A stretch of DNA of 42,185 nt. It comes from Gorillibacterium massiliense (lineage in GTDB: Bacteria; Bacillota; Bacilli; Paenibacillales; NBRC-103111). The notes beneath the pieces were generated by a model, which worked only from the letters and a program-made list of their open reading frames with translations, made no database searches and was not told where the DNA came from. The DNA lies in assembly GCF_000455485.1 (NCBI RefSeq), contig NZ_CBQR020000085.1, forward strand, positions 1 through 42,185, written 5' to 3'. This document shows, in pieces, positions 8,350-17,098 of this stretch (its first letter is position 1; every line of letters begins with the position of its first letter). Made by a program: the position numbers and the translations under genes.

Positions 8350-8433
8350 TTATATATATGAGTAAGTACCCGGGTTTGGTCCGTAAATTCGCCCGTAACG
8401 GCTCTTTTTAACCCTATCGGAAATAGGCGTCAT
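8350..8433 (-). CDS. Speculative 27-residue ORF between valS and folC
   Basis: ATG 8433 to TAA 8350, preceded by GAGG only 3 nt before the start. It fills most of the valS-folC gap and ends immediately before the folC ribosome site. The peptide is basic in the middle and rich in Gly, Tyr and Pro (RYGRIYGPNPGTYSYI). No family recognised. It could be chance; reported because position and ribosome site are compatible with translation. Confidence 0.22.
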   Translation of the reverse strand: MTPISDRVKKSRYGRIYGPNPGTYSYI

Positions 8434-8453
8434 AGCCCTCGTTGCAGAAGATG

Positions 8454-8472
8454 GGGGCTGATCATCAGCCCC
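8454..8472. repeat. Perfect palindromic hairpin over the valS stop codon
   Basis: GGGGCTGAT and ATCAGCCCC flank one central base, and the valS TGA (8465-8467) is inside the palindrome. There is no following T-run on the minus strand. It may be a 3'-end stabilising structure between valS and folC. Confidence 0.5.
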
Positions 8473-11137
8473 GCAGTTCCGCGATACGAGCTGCCACTTT
8501 ATCCCGTTTGTCGGAATAATCGGCCAGCTTCGCCTTCTCTTCTTCGATAACTTTAGCGGGCGCTTTAGCGACAAAGCCCTCGTTGCCCAGCTTCTTCATC
8601 ACCCGGTCTACTTCGCTGTGCAAGGTTTGCAGTTCTTTTTCCAGGCGGGCGATCTCCTGGGTAATATCGATCAGCCCGGCAAGAGGTAAAATCAGCTCCG
8701 CCCCGGTGACAACGGCGGTCATTGCCTTTTCCGGCGCTTCCAGTCCCGTTCCCAGCGTAAGCTCGCTTGTTCCGCAAAAACGGCGCAAATAGTCTTCATT
8801 GCGAGAGAGAATCGCATAGGTTTCTTCGTCCGATGCATTCACCCGAAGCTCGATTTTCTTGCTCATCGGCACATTCACTTCGGCGCGGATGTTGCGAACG
8901 GCACGAATGATGTCCATCAAGAGCTCCATCTCGCGTACGGCATCTGGAGCGGCGAATTCCGCCTTCGGCGTCGGCCAAGCCGCCAAGGTGATAGTCTCTC
9001 CCTCGTGGGGCAGGTGCTGCCAAATTTCCTCGGTAATGTACGGCATGAAGGGATGCAGGAGGCGCAACGTTTGATCCAGAACGTAGGCCAGAACGCTGCG
9101 GGTCGTGGCTTTCGCCGCTTCATCCTCGCTGTACAGGGACAGTTTGCTGAATTCAATATACCAGTCGCACAGATCATCCCAAATAAAATTATACAGAAGT
9201 CGACCGGTTTCTCCAAATTCGTAGGTATCCAGCAAGCGGGTAACCTCTCCGACGGTTTCGTTCAAACGGGACAGTATCCAACGGTCTGCCGTGCCCAGCT
9301 TTCCATCCAGACGGATATCCTCCACTTTCATATCTCCCAAGTTCATCAGGGCAAAGCGGGAGGCATTCCAAATCTTGTTGGCAAAATTCCGTGCTTGCTC
9401 GACTTTCTCGATACGGAAGCGGAGATCCTGGCCGGTCGTGATACCGGTGGAAATCATGTAACGCATGGCGTCAGCGCCGTATTGGTCGATGATTTCCAAA
9501 GGATCGACGCCGTTGCCCAAGGATTTGGACATTTTGCGGCCTTCGGAGTCGCGGACGAGACCGTGGATGAGCACGTCCTTGAAGGGAATCTTGCCGGTAT
9601 ATTCCAGACCGGAGAAGATCATCCGAGATACCCAGAACAAAATGATATCGTAAGCGGTCACCAGCACGCTGTTGGGATAGTAGCGCTTGTAGTCTTCGCT
9701 CTCCGTGTTTGGCCAGCCGAGAGTGGAGAAAGGCCAAAGAGCCGAGCTGAACCAGGTGTCCATTACGTCATTGTCTTGAACGAGATCGGTACTGCCGCAT
9801 TTGCCGCAAGCGTCAACCTCCGTCCGGGAAACGTGAACTTCTCCACAGGACTTGCAATACCAAGCGGGAATCCGGTGTCCCCACCACAGTTGGCGGGAGA
9901 TGCACCAATCCCGGATGTTTTCCATCCAGTGCAGGTAGCTTTTCTCGAAGCGCTCGGTGACAAAATGAACGCCGGTGCCGTTTTTCTGGGCGGCAATGGC
10001 CTTGTCTGCGAGCGGCTGCATTTTCACGAACCATTGGGTAGACAGGTAGGGCTCAACAACAGCGCCGGTGCGCTCGCTGTGGCCGACCTGGTGGATATGC
10101 TCTTCGATCTTGGCCAGATATCCCTGCTCCTTAAGATCAGCGACAATCTTCTTGCGGCAGTCGAACCGGTCCAAGCCTTGATAAGCACCGGCATTGGCAT
10201 TCATCGTGCCGGATTCGTCCATGACGAGAATTTGCGGCAGGTTGTGGCGGGTGCCTACTTCAAAGTCGTTGGGATCATGAGCAGGAGTGATTTTAACCGC
10301 GCCGCTACCAAAATCCATCTCTACGTACTCATCAGCGATAATCGGGATTTCTCGCCCGGTGAGCGGCAAGATCAGCATTTGGCCGATCAAGTGCTTATAG
10401 CGGCAGTCCTCAGGATGCACGGCTACGGCTGTATCTCCAAGCATCGTTTCCGGACGGGTGGTGGCTACGGTGATGAAACCGCCGCCTTCCTTCAGCGGAT
10501 AGTTCAGATGGTACAGCGCGCCTTGAACTTCCTTATACTCCACTTCAATGTCAGACAGCGCCGTGCGGGCGGCCGGGTCCCAGTTGATGATGTACTTGCC
10601 GCGGTAGATGAGTCCCTTTTCGTACAGCCGGACAAAAACCTCGCGAACGGCGGCGGACAAACCTTCATCCAGAGTAAACCTCTCCCGGGAATAATCGAGG
10701 GATAGGCCCATCTTGGACCATTGCTTGCGGATGGAATTGGCGTAATGCTCTTTCCAATCCCATACCCGGTCGAGGAATTTCTCCCGACCCAAATCGTAGC
10801 GGCTGACGCCTTCCTCCCGCAGCTTTTGCTCCACTTTCGCTTGCGTAGCAATCCCGGCATGGTCCGTTCCCGGCAGCCACAGGGTATCAAATCCCTGCAT
10901 CCGCTTGGTGCGGATCAAGATATCTTGAATGGTAAAATCCATCGCATGACCAATATGCAGCATGCCTGTTACGTTGGGGGGCGGGATGACGATGGTATAC
11001 GGCTCCGCGTCCTTCCGCTGGCCCGCTTTGAAATATCCACCCTGCTGCCAATAATCGTACCATTTTCCCTCGGCTTCCTTCGGGTCATAGGTCGTGGGCA
11101 TCTCTGCCGTGGGTTTGGTTTCATTGATTTCTGTCAT
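8465..11137 (-). CDS. valS: Valyl-tRNA synthetase
   Basis: ValRS, class I synthetase that charges tRNA-Val and edits threonyl-tRNA in its CP1 domain. The 890-residue product has the HIGH motif HIGHAMD at residues 61-67, KMSKS in [10 protein letters not shown] near residue 530, a Cys-x-x-Cys pair in the CP1/insert region (CKSCG, CGKCGS), and a C-terminal coiled-coil arm (final 65 residues) typical of ValRS. ATG 11137 has GGAGG 9 nt upstream. The longer frame to 11269 translates the T-box leader, including the terminator, and is not real coding. Expression is controlled by the T-box element upstream. Confidence 0.98.
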   Translation of the reverse strand: MTEINETKPTAEMPTTYDPKEAEGKWYDYWQQGGYFKAGQRKDAEPYTIVIPPPNVTGMLHIGHAMDFTIQDILIRTKRMQGFDTLWLPGTDHAGIATQAKVEQKLREEGVSRYDLGREKFLDRVWDWKEHYANSIRKQWSKMGLSLDYSRERFTLDEGLSAAVREVFVRLYEKGLIYRGKYIINWDPAARTALSDIEVEYKEVQGALYHLNYPLKEGGGFITVATTRPETMLGDTAVAVHPEDCRYKHLIGQMLILPLTGREIPIIADEYVEMDFGSGAVKITPAHDPNDFEVGTRHNLPQILVMDESGTMNANAGAYQGLDRFDCRKKIVADLKEQGYLAKIEEHIHQVGHSERTGAVVEPYLSTQWFVKMQPLADKAIAAQKNGTGVHFVTERFEKSYLHWMENIRDWCISRQLWWGHRIPAWYCKSCGEVHVSRTEVDACGKCGSTDLVQDNDVMDTWFSSALWPFSTLGWPNTESEDYKRYYPNSVLVTAYDIILFWVSRMIFSGLEYTGKIPFKDVLIHGLVRDSEGRKMSKSLGNGVDPLEIIDQYGADAMRYMISTGITTGQDLRFRIEKVEQARNFANKIWNASRFALMNLGDMKVEDIRLDGKLGTADRWILSRLNETVGEVTRLLDTYEFGETGRLLYNFIWDDLCDWYIEFSKLSLYSEDEAAKATTRSVLAYVLDQTLRLLHPFMPYITEEIWQHLPHEGETITLAAWPTPKAEFAAPDAVREMELLMDIIRAVRNIRAEVNVPMSKKIELRVNASDEETYAILSRNEDYLRRFCGTSELTLGTGLEAPEKAMTAVVTGAELILPLAGLIDITQEIARLEKELQTLHSEVDRVMKKLGNEGFVAKAPAKVIEEEKAKLADYSDKRDKVAARIAELRG

Positions 11138-11203
11138 AAGATAATCCCTCCATACGATTGCATCTGTGTTTGTCGCGGGGTTCGAATCGCCCCCGGAAAA
11201 TGC

Positions 11204-11236
11204 AAAAAGCCCTCCGTCCGCTAAAGGACGAAAGGC
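11204..11236 (-). terminator. T-box regulated terminator of valS
   Basis: GC-rich hairpin (arms within 11209-11236, loop around TTTAGC) followed by TTTTTG on the minus strand, 67 nt before the valS start. Its 5' arm immediately follows the T-box sequence, as expected for the terminator/antiterminator switch. Confidence 0.85.
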
Positions 11237-11448
11237 ATAAGCTTCCGTGGTACCACCTTCATTCCGCATCCACCGTAGGACGCGGCACTCATAAGCAGAT
11301 AACGGCTGCTACCGGCGGCTGGCGGTGATCCGCTGCCGCAGCTCCAGGGTGACCTTCATCAACCGATTGACCCGCGGATCTTGCACCGTGTGACCCGCTC
11401 TCTGCAGGGATGGTTGACTACTCTTCCCATTCTTCGCTGTTTCATATT
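11204..11448 (-). promoter_or_regulatory. T-box leader (tRNA-Val sensing) of valS
   Basis: The conserved T-box core GGTGGTACCACG lies at 11245-11259 and is followed by a terminator hairpin. Upstream, the leader has the stem I signatures: AGTAG after the 5' GAAGAATGGG region and a long structured domain. A GTC valine codon at 11351-11353 (in AAGGTCACC) is a good candidate specifier. Uncharged tRNA-Val would stabilise the antiterminator and allow valS transcription. Boundaries are the predicted start site and the terminator end; specifier assignment is inference. Confidence 0.92.
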
Positions 11449-11454
11449 ATCCCT

Positions 11455-11483
11455 ATCATAACCATATTATCCTTTATCGTCAA
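11455..11483 (-). promoter_or_regulatory. Sigma-A-like promoter of the valS T-box transcript
   Basis: TTGACG (11478-11483) and TATGAT (11455-11460) are separated by exactly 17 nt on the minus strand, placing the start near 11448, directly ahead of the T-box stem I. Confidence 0.8.
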
Positions 11484-11728
11484 CGTTCATACCATTTGCT
11501 CCGAATTAGCATATCGGGTGATATTCGGCTCATATGCTTAAGCATGGCCCATTCGCCAAACGAGCTGTGCGAGCGCCAAGTCCGCGCAACTCCCCCTTTC
11601 TTTTATTAAGCTATCTAGGATAAACGGCTAACGCCGATCTTCCAGGACGAGCGACGTTAACCATAGCGGAAGGCTTATTGTAGTGCCAAACCTACAAATT
11701 CTTATGAAGCCAAAAAGAGGTGGCCTCC

Positions 11729-11893
11729 TTGCAGAAATGGTGGTGGAAATTCCGACCGACATTGCGGGCCGTGCTGTTCCCGCTCATCTGCATCCAATTC
11801 GTGCGCACGCTGCTGCTGCCGAACCCGGTGGATGTGCTTTTGCTGTTTGCTTTTTTCCTTGTCTATTTGGGCTTTCTCTTTGACGTGTATTGA
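11729..11893 (+). CDS. Small two-helix membrane protein on the opposite strand
   Basis: 54-residue ORF, TTG 11729 to TGA 11893, missed by ATG-based length filters. AGAGG (11715-11720 region) lies 8 nt before the start. The N-terminus is aromatic and basic (QKWWWKFRPTLR), followed by two hydrophobic segments (about residues 13-32 and 34-54) split by a LPNPVDV turn. That is a convincing hairpin membrane protein. I recognise no named family, though similar short proteins appear in Paenibacillus genomes as far as I recall. It is the only protein gene on the plus strand between 1 and 33 kb and is convergent with spoVID, with a shared terminator between them. No strong promoter seen. Confidence 0.7.
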   Translation: MQKWWWKFRPTLRAVLFPLICIQFVRTLLLPNPVDVLLLFAFFLVYLGFLFDVY

Positions 11894-11936
11894 AGAAACT
11901 GCGGCAACAGCCAATTTTTGAGTATGACTCCAAAGG

Positions 11937-11978
11937 AAAAGACTGCTCCTTGCCAATTACGGCTAAGAACAGTCTTTT
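11937..11978. terminator. Bidirectional terminator between the small ORF and spoVID
   Basis: AAAAGACTG (11937-11945) and CAGTCTTTT (11970-11978) form a perfect 9-bp inverted repeat. Each strand ends in a T-run (TTTTCG on plus, TTTTCC on minus), so it can serve the convergent plus-strand ORF and spoVID. Confidence 0.65.
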
Positions 11979-12004
11979 CGCTCTGTTTATGGCCGATCGT
12001 ATTC

Positions 12005-13135
12005 TTACGACGGGATCACAATAATCTGCCCCTCATCCAACTGCTGGGTGGAGAGACGATTATAAAGGGCAATTTCCCGGGGCTGAATCCGGTAGCGGTT
12101 AGCGATCTGCTCAATGGTTTCTTCCTTTTGAACGATACAGATCCTCATGCTTTTGAATTCCCCGAGTTCATCGTCTCGCAAGAACAGGTTTTTCCATTGC
12201 ATGTCCTCGTGATACTGCTCAATGGGAGCTGTCTCGACTACAGCCGCGGTCCAGCGCCCAGACGCTTCGGCAAGAGAATGCAAACGGGCAACGGCAGTCA
12301 GCTTCTCGTCGGTCAATTCCGGATGCGAAGCCACCCCAGCCGTTACGACAGGTTCCGCGGATCGCTTCAGAGGCACAGCCGATTCGGCTGCAGGTTCTTC
12401 TGCGTAAGTAGTTGGAATGGCATTGTTGCTCCCAGGTTCTGCCTCCGGCTCGATCTCAGCAAGTGACAGATTATAAACCGGCACCAGCTCCGGCACGTTT
12501 GCCTGTTCGTTTTCCACGGCGAAGACGGTATATTCTGTATGGGCAGGATTCTCCTCTGATTGAACAACCTCTTCGTGCATTGCTGGTTCAAGCTGATCCG
12601 ATTCGTTTGCTTCGTTTTCCACAACCGGTTCATTGGCTTCTGCCACTGCCCCTTCGCTTCTCTCGACAGATGAGAAAGCAGGCACATATTCCGGCGCCGA
12701 TTGCACAGGAGTGTAAACGAACACCGTTTCTTCTTCGTCGGGTTCGTCCCAACTTTGCTCGGCAGAGGAGGAGGCAAGCTCTAATCCGTGTAGGGACAGC
12801 ACACCCGTAACATTCAGGCTGCGGCTGTTCAGCATTTCAATATCAAATTGCTCGATCTCAACGTTAATGTCTTCCAGACGCTGCACGCGGCTTAAGGGCA
12901 TCGTAATCTCCACCGGTATAAGATGCGCAAGTTCCCGTCCCGGCTCGCCTTCGTCCCCTGTATAGGTCCCGGTCAGCCACAGATTGCCTTTGATGACCGC
13001 ATAATCCCGCTCCTCAAACACTTGAATATGGGGAATGAGCTCTGCCTCGTCCAGCGCCTGAATGCCGGCAAGTCCATCCGGCAAGCGCACGCGTTCGTAA
13101 ATATCAAAACGCAAGCCGGAATGATTTTCCGTCAT
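12005..13135 (-). CDS. spoVID: Stage VI sporulation protein D-like (SpoVID), LysM protein
   Basis: SpoVID is a spore-coat morphogenetic protein that helps the coat encase the forespore. The 376-residue product has an N-terminal SPOCS-like beta domain (residues 1-125), a long acidic Glu/Pro/Val-rich, low-complexity linker (about 125-300), and a C-terminal LysM domain (about 330-376, IANRYRIQPREIALYNRL then QIIVIPS). This layout and the position beside hemL and valS match B. subtilis SpoVID. ATG 13135 has GGAGG at 8 nt. A sigma-E-like promoter lies in the 78-bp gap upstream, in line with mother-cell expression. Confidence 0.87.
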   Translation of the reverse strand: MTENHSGLRFDIYERVRLPDGLAGIQALDEAELIPHIQVFEERDYAVIKGNLWLTGTYTGDEGEPGRELAHLIPVEITMPLSRVQRLEDINVEIEQFDIEMLNSRSLNVTGVLSLHGLELASSSAEQSWDEPDEEETVFVYTPVQSAPEYVPAFSSVERSEGAVAEANEPVVENEANESDQLEPAMHEEVVQSEENPAHTEYTVFAVENEQANVPELVPVYNLSLAEIEPEAEPGSNNAIPTTYAEEPAAESAVPLKRSAEPVVTAGVASHPELTDEKLTAVARLHSLAEASGRWTAAVVETAPIEQYHEDMQWKNLFLRDDELGEFKSMRICIVQKEETIEQIANRYRIQPREIALYNRLSTQQLDEGQIIVIPS

Positions 13136-13176
13136 CCCATCTTCCTCCCTCCGATATCGTCATCCTTTCCCTAACC

Positions 13177-13205
13177 ATTATATGGATGACCGAAAGGGAG
13201 CATGC
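13177..13205 (-). promoter_or_regulatory. Candidate sigma-E promoter of spoVID
   Basis: On the minus strand GCATGCT (13199-13205) and CATATAAT (13177-13184) with a 14-nt spacer fit the mother-cell sigma-E pattern (GHATATT, then CATACAAT): 5 of 7 and 7 of 8. The TATAAT inside could also serve sigma-A. Family knowledge (spoVID is sigma-E dependent in B. subtilis) supports the call. Confidence 0.5.
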
Positions 13206-13213
13206 CAACTATT

Positions 13214-14155
13214 TCACCGGTACATTTTCCTCAAATGTTGCAGCAGTTCGTGGAAATCTTCAGGTAGGGGACACTCGGCTTGAATCCATTCTCCCGTCAT
13301 GGGATGAGGAAAACTTAATCGCTCTCCATGGAGGGCTTGCCGGTTGAAGGTGTATGTTACCGCCGGTCGTCCTGCTTTTGAACCAGATTCCGGCATGCTT
13401 GAAAAAAGCGCCAGTTGCCGTTTGCCGCCGTAAAGCTCATCACCGGCCAATGGATGGCCGATGTGGCTCATATGAACGCGAATTTGATGAGTCCTTCCGG
13501 TCTCCAGCCGCAGCCGCACCAAGGTAAAGCCGGGGAAATCTTCCACCGTTTCATAATGGGTCACCGCCGGATCCCCAGTCGCGCTGACCCGCCGTCGTCC
13601 CGCTTGATGCCGGTCCTTGCCGATGGGCGCGTCGATTGTCCCGCGCGCTGTACCTAGCCGTCCATGTACCACAGCCAAGTACGTGCGGCCGATGGTCTTT
13701 TTTCGCATCTCCTCGTCCAGGCGAAGCTGGGCTAGCTCGTTTTTAGCATAGAGCACAGGGCCGCTTGTATCTTCATCCAGACGATGAATATGACGCACGC
13801 GGCATTCCTGCCCTGTCATGATATAGTAGCCTGCGATGGCATTGGCCAGAGTGCCGTTTTCCTCTGGCCGCGAGGGATGAACCGCCATCCCCGCCGGCTT
13901 GTCCGCCACCAGGCAGAAATCGTCCTCGTACAGGATCGGCGGTACATTCCACTCCGCCGCAAATTGCGGTTCTTCCCGGGGAAACAAACGCAAAAAGAGG
14001 CGGTCGCCCTTGATCCGGACCCCTTTCTCCGCCTCCAGCTTACGTATGAGTTTATCCGGCAAGCCGCTTGCCTCCCGCAGCCAAACATTCAGATCCTGCC
14101 CATCTGCTTCTGCCGCCAATTCCAGCCATTCGTCTTTCCGAATGCCTGCTCTCAT
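13214..14155 (-). CDS. RluA/RluD family pseudouridine synthase
   Basis: Converts specific uridines to pseudouridine in rRNA or tRNA; the target cannot be told from sequence. The 313-residue protein has the catalytic motif HRLDEDTSG (the Asp after Leu is the nucleophile), preceded by VADKPAGMAVHPS and followed by GRTHQIRVHMSHIGHPLAGDELYGG, all RluA-family signatures. An S4-like N-terminal region is suggested by the LPDKLIRKLEAEKGVRIKGD segment. The Glu after HRLD is less usual than Lys or Arg. ATG 14155 overlaps the stop of the upstream 36-codon ORF (ATGA), so translation looks coupled; the GGAGGGGG ribosome site is inside that ORF. Last gene of the hemE-hemH-hemY-hemL unit. Confidence 0.93.
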   Translation of the reverse strand: MRAGIRKDEWLELAAEADGQDLNVWLREASGLPDKLIRKLEAEKGVRIKGDRLFLRLFPREEPQFAAEWNVPPILYEDDFCLVADKPAGMAVHPSRPEENGTLANAIAGYYIMTGQECRVRHIHRLDEDTSGPVLYAKNELAQLRLDEEMRKKTIGRTYLAVVHGRLGTARGTIDAPIGKDRHQAGRRRVSATGDPAVTHYETVEDFPGFTLVRLRLETGRTHQIRVHMSHIGHPLAGDELYGGKRQLALFSSMPESGSKAGRPAVTYTFNRQALHGERLSFPHPMTGEWIQAECPLPEDFHELLQHLRKMYR

Positions 14156-14262
14156 TGCGACTTTATCCCCCTCCAAGCGATCAATAGAAGGGCAAGGCCG
14201 AATACGGCCATCACCAGCAGCAAATCGGCAGGAACGCTAAAGAGCACATATTTTGCCAGCAT
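14152..14262 (-). CDS. 36-residue membrane microprotein coupled to the RluA gene
   Basis: ATG 14262 to TGA 14152. A perfect GAGGAGGA ribosome site lies at 14268-14275, and the start is 16 nt after the hemL stop. The peptide is MLAKYV, then one hydrophobic segment (about residues 6-29, with SVPADLLLVMAVFGLALLLI), then a basic tail WRGIKSQ. That is a single-pass membrane topology with a positive end. Its TGA overlaps the ATG of the RluA gene, the classic coupled arrangement. No family recognised. The strong ribosome site, hydrophobic pattern and exact fit between two genes make chance unlikely. Confidence 0.72.
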   Translation of the reverse strand: MLAKYVLFSVPADLLLVMAVFGLALLLIAWRGIKSQ

Positions 14263-14278
14263 ATCCGTCCTCCTCATG

Positions 14279-15577
14279 CTAAATTTTCTTTAACGCCTCC
14301 AGATGAGCCGCAATCGTTGCGTCGATGTCATCATCCGTATGGGCGGCGGACACGAACATGCCTTCAAACTGGGAGGGCGCAATCACCACGCCGCCATCCA
14401 GCATATGGCCAAAATAGCTCGTAAATTGAGCCAGGTTCGAGGTTTTGGCCGTCTCGTAGTTGATAACTGGCCGGTCCGTGAAAAAGGGGCAAACCATGGA
14501 GCCAACCCGGTTAACGGAAAGGGCGATCCCCGTTTCTTCCGCATTCCGGCGAATGCCCGTCTCAAGCCTCCCTGCCGCTTCTTCCAAACGGTCATATACG
14601 GCGGGAGTAAGCAAGCTCAAGGTTGCGAAACCCGCCGCCATCGCCAAAGGATTGCCGGATAGCGTGCCGGCTTGATAGATTGGGCCGGATGGAGCGATTT
14701 GCTCCATGATCTCGCGCTTGCCGCCATATGCGCCGACGGGAAGCCCGCCGCCGATGACTTTACCCATGGTGGTCAAATCCGGCGTGACGCCGAAACGGCC
14801 TTGGGCGCTATGATAGCCGACCCGGAATCCGGTCATGACCTCATCGAAAATCAGCACCGTTCCGTACTTCGTCGTCAAGTCCCTGAGTCCCTGCAGGAAG
14901 CCCGGCTGAGGAGGGACGACGCCCATGTTGCCGGCCACGGGTTCCACGATGACGGCTGCCAAGTCCTCACCGAATTTTTCAAAGGCGAGCTTAACGGCTT
15001 CCAAATCATTGTACGGAGCGGTGATCGTATTGACCGCCACGCTTTCGGGAACACCCGGACTATCCGGCAGCCCTAATGTCGCTACGCCGGAGCCTGCTTT
15101 GATCAGCAGAGAATCCGCATGCCCATGATAACTGCCTTCGAATTTCAAAATCCGCGTCCGGCCCGTATAGCCGCGAGCCAAACGGATGGCGCTCATGGTC
15201 GCTTCTGTGCCGCTGTTGACCATCCGCACCACTTCAACGGATGGCACCCGTTCGCAAACCAGTTTCGCCATTTCCGTTTCCAGCTCCGTCGGGGTGCCGA
15301 AGCTTGTGCCTTTTGCCGCCGTGCGCTGAATGGCCGAAATCACTTCCGGATGGGCGTGGCCCATAATCAGCGGTCCCCAGGAGCAGATATAATCAATAAA
15401 GGTATTGCCGTCAATATCGTAGATGCGGCAGCCTTCGCCCCGCTCCACATAAACCGGCGTCAAGCCAACGGATTTGAAAGCCCGCACCGGACTGTTCACG
15501 CCGCCGGGAATGACCTTTTTCGCCGCCTCAAAAGCGATTCGAGATTTGTCGTCTACTCTTTTCCGCATGTCGCTCAC
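14279..15577 (-). CDS. hemL: Glutamate-1-semialdehyde 2,1-aminomutase
   Basis: HemL is a PLP enzyme that turns glutamate-1-semialdehyde into 5-aminolevulinate, the second step of the C5 pathway. The 432-residue product has [42 protein letters not shown] and the PLP-lysine motif [20 protein letters not shown] 15577 is chosen because GGGAGG lies 8 nt upstream; ATG 15568 is three codons later and less well spaced. It follows hemY by 39 nt. In B. subtilis hemL follows hemB; here it sits after hemE-hemH-hemY in a second unit. Confidence 0.97.
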   Translation of the reverse strand: MSDMRKRVDDKSRIAFEAAKKVIPGGVNSPVRAFKSVGLTPVYVERGEGCRIYDIDGNTFIDYICSWGPLIMGHAHPEVISAIQRTAAKGTSFGTPTELETEMAKLVCERVPSVEVVRMVNSGTEATMSAIRLARGYTGRTRILKFEGSYHGHADSLLIKAGSGVATLGLPDSPGVPESVAVNTITAPYNDLEAVKLAFEKFGEDLAAVIVEPVAGNMGVVPPQPGFLQGLRDLTTKYGTVLIFDEVMTGFRVGYHSAQGRFGVTPDLTTMGKVIGGGLPVGAYGGKREIMEQIAPSGPIYQAGTLSGNPLAMAAGFATLSLLTPAVYDRLEEAAGRLETGIRRNAEETGIALSVNRVGSMVCPFFTDRPVINYETAKTSNLAQFTSYFGHMLDGGVVIAPSQFEGMFVSAAHTDDDIDATIAAHLEALKKI

Positions 15578-15616
15578 TACAGCACCCTCCCACCTGTATC
15601 TTCCATCCATTATCCG

Positions 15617-17077
15617 CTATTTTCGCAAAAATGCCAGACACTCCGCTGCCGTATCCCGGCCTTGCCGGATGCAATCGGGCAGTCCGACGCCATCAAAAGC
15701 CGCTCCTGTCACATAAACCCCCGGCATGTCTGCCGCAAGCTCCGACCGGGCTGCCTGCACATTTTCCAGATGGCCGACGGGATAGTTCGGCATCGACCGG
15801 TATAGCCGGGTTACTTCATGAAACAGCGGCTCCGCGGTAATATGCATCAAATCGGCAACCTCGCGGCGCACGCCGGCTACCAACTCCTCGTCGCTCAGCT
15901 TCACCCATTCCTGATCTCCAGCCCGACCGACATAACAGCGCAAAAGCATGCGTCCCGGCGGAGCGGTATGCACCCATTTGGATGAGGTCCACGTACAAGC
16001 CGTGATGAACCGCCCTTCCTTGCGGGAAATGACAAAACCGGCCCCGTCAAAATCCGTCGCCGCTTCCGCTTCGTCAAAAGCGAGAACCACATTGGCTACC
16101 GAAATATAAGGCAGCTCAGCCAGCTTGCCGAGACCCGGATAAGCCGGAAGCAGCCCGGGATATTCATAGGTCGGAACCGTGACGATCATTACATCGGCAG
16201 CAAGCCGGTTTCCGTCCTCCAACTCCACCTGATAGGCTGGCGGCTGATCCGCTTGCCCCAAGCTAATCTCCGCCGCTGCGTCTTTATGAATCCGGACTGC
16301 GCCTGTGCCAGTTGCTATCTCCACGCCGTCCAGAGCCCGCAAGAGCCCTTTCACTAGGGTGTCCAAGCCGTGATTAAAGGAAAGAAACGCGCTGTTTCTG
16401 GCCGCTTCGGGCTGATCTGCCGGAGGTTTGGCCGTGCGCTGATCCTCCTGCATTCCCTTGATCAGGCTACCGCAGCGCTCTTCCGCTTCCTTGAACTGCG
16501 GAAAAGTTGCAGCCAGACTGAGCTTGAATAAATCCCCTGCATAAATACCGGCCAAGAGCGGTTCGGCGACATTTTCCACCATCTCCGTTCCCAATCTTCG
16601 CGCCAAAAATCCGCCGAGGGACTCGTCTCCCGGTTCCTCGCGTTTCGGGATGTCCAGATCCTTAAGCACCCGCGCTTTTCCTTCCGCACTGACCAAATCG
16701 GTTTCCATAAAGGCGTCCAAATCGGTGGGAACCCCCAGTACCATTCCTTTGGGCGCAGGGAAAAATTGCCCCCGCTGCAGAAAATACGACCGTTTCCCTT
16801 TCGCTCCCTGCCCGGTCAACTCCTGCTCCAAGCCAAGGGCAAGAGCTAGATCGATGATCGGCCGTTTGCGGGCCAGAAAAGAATCCGCGCCTTTTTCAAT
16901 GGTAAACCCTTCGCGCTCCAAGGTATGGATTTTGCCGCCAAGTCTCGGGCTTTTCTCAACGATGCGAATGCGAAGGGGAATGCCGGCTTCAGCGGAATAT
17001 TGTTTCAAATAAAAAGCGGTGGTCAGCCCTGTTATGCCGCCACCTAAAATGACTACTTCACGCAGGCCATCTTTCAC
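15617..17077 (-). CDS. hemY: Coproporphyrinogen III oxidase, HemY/CgoX type
   Basis: FAD enzyme of the protoporphyrinogen-oxidase family. In Firmicutes that use the coproporphyrin route it oxidises coproporphyrinogen III to coproporphyrin III. The 486-residue product has the dinucleotide motif VVILGGGITGLTTAFYL at about residues 8-24, KSPRLGGKIHT, EKGADSFLARK, and the C-terminal FAD-contact segment GVYVTGAAFDGVGLPDCI. GTG 17077 has AAAGGA 9 nt upstream. It lies 21 nt after hemH in a hemE-hemH-hemY cluster as in B. subtilis hemEHY. Confidence 0.95.
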   Translation of the reverse strand: MKDGLREVVILGGGITGLTTAFYLKQYSAEAGIPLRIRIVEKSPRLGGKIHTLEREGFTIEKGADSFLARKRPIIDLALALGLEQELTGQGAKGKRSYFLQRGQFFPAPKGMVLGVPTDLDAFMETDLVSAEGKARVLKDLDIPKREEPGDESLGGFLARRLGTEMVENVAEPLLAGIYAGDLFKLSLAATFPQFKEAEERCGSLIKGMQEDQRTAKPPADQPEAARNSAFLSFNHGLDTLVKGLLRALDGVEIATGTGAVRIHKDAAAEISLGQADQPPAYQVELEDGNRLAADVMIVTVPTYEYPGLLPAYPGLGKLAELPYISVANVVLAFDEAEAATDFDGAGFVISRKEGRFITACTWTSSKWVHTAPPGRMLLRCYVGRAGDQEWVKLSDEELVAGVRREVADLMHITAEPLFHEVTRLYRSMPNYPVGHLENVQAARSELAADMPGVYVTGAAFDGVGLPDCIRQGRDTAAECLAFLRK

Positions 17078-17098
17078 CTAGCTCATTCCTTTCTAACT

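Noticed and set aside
9005-10705. 566-residue plus-strand ORF inside valS
   Set aside because: Shadow of a long G+C-rich gene in the complementary frame; no ribosome site, no family resemblance, and valS is certain.
11138-11269. N-terminal extension of valS
   Set aside because: It translates the T-box core and the regulated terminator; the ATG at 11137 has a good ribosome site.
11534-11545. 12-bp palindrome ATGCTTAAGCAT upstream of the valS promoter
   Set aside because: Perfect but short and A/T-balanced, with no associated promoter or gene; expected by chance in 42 kb.
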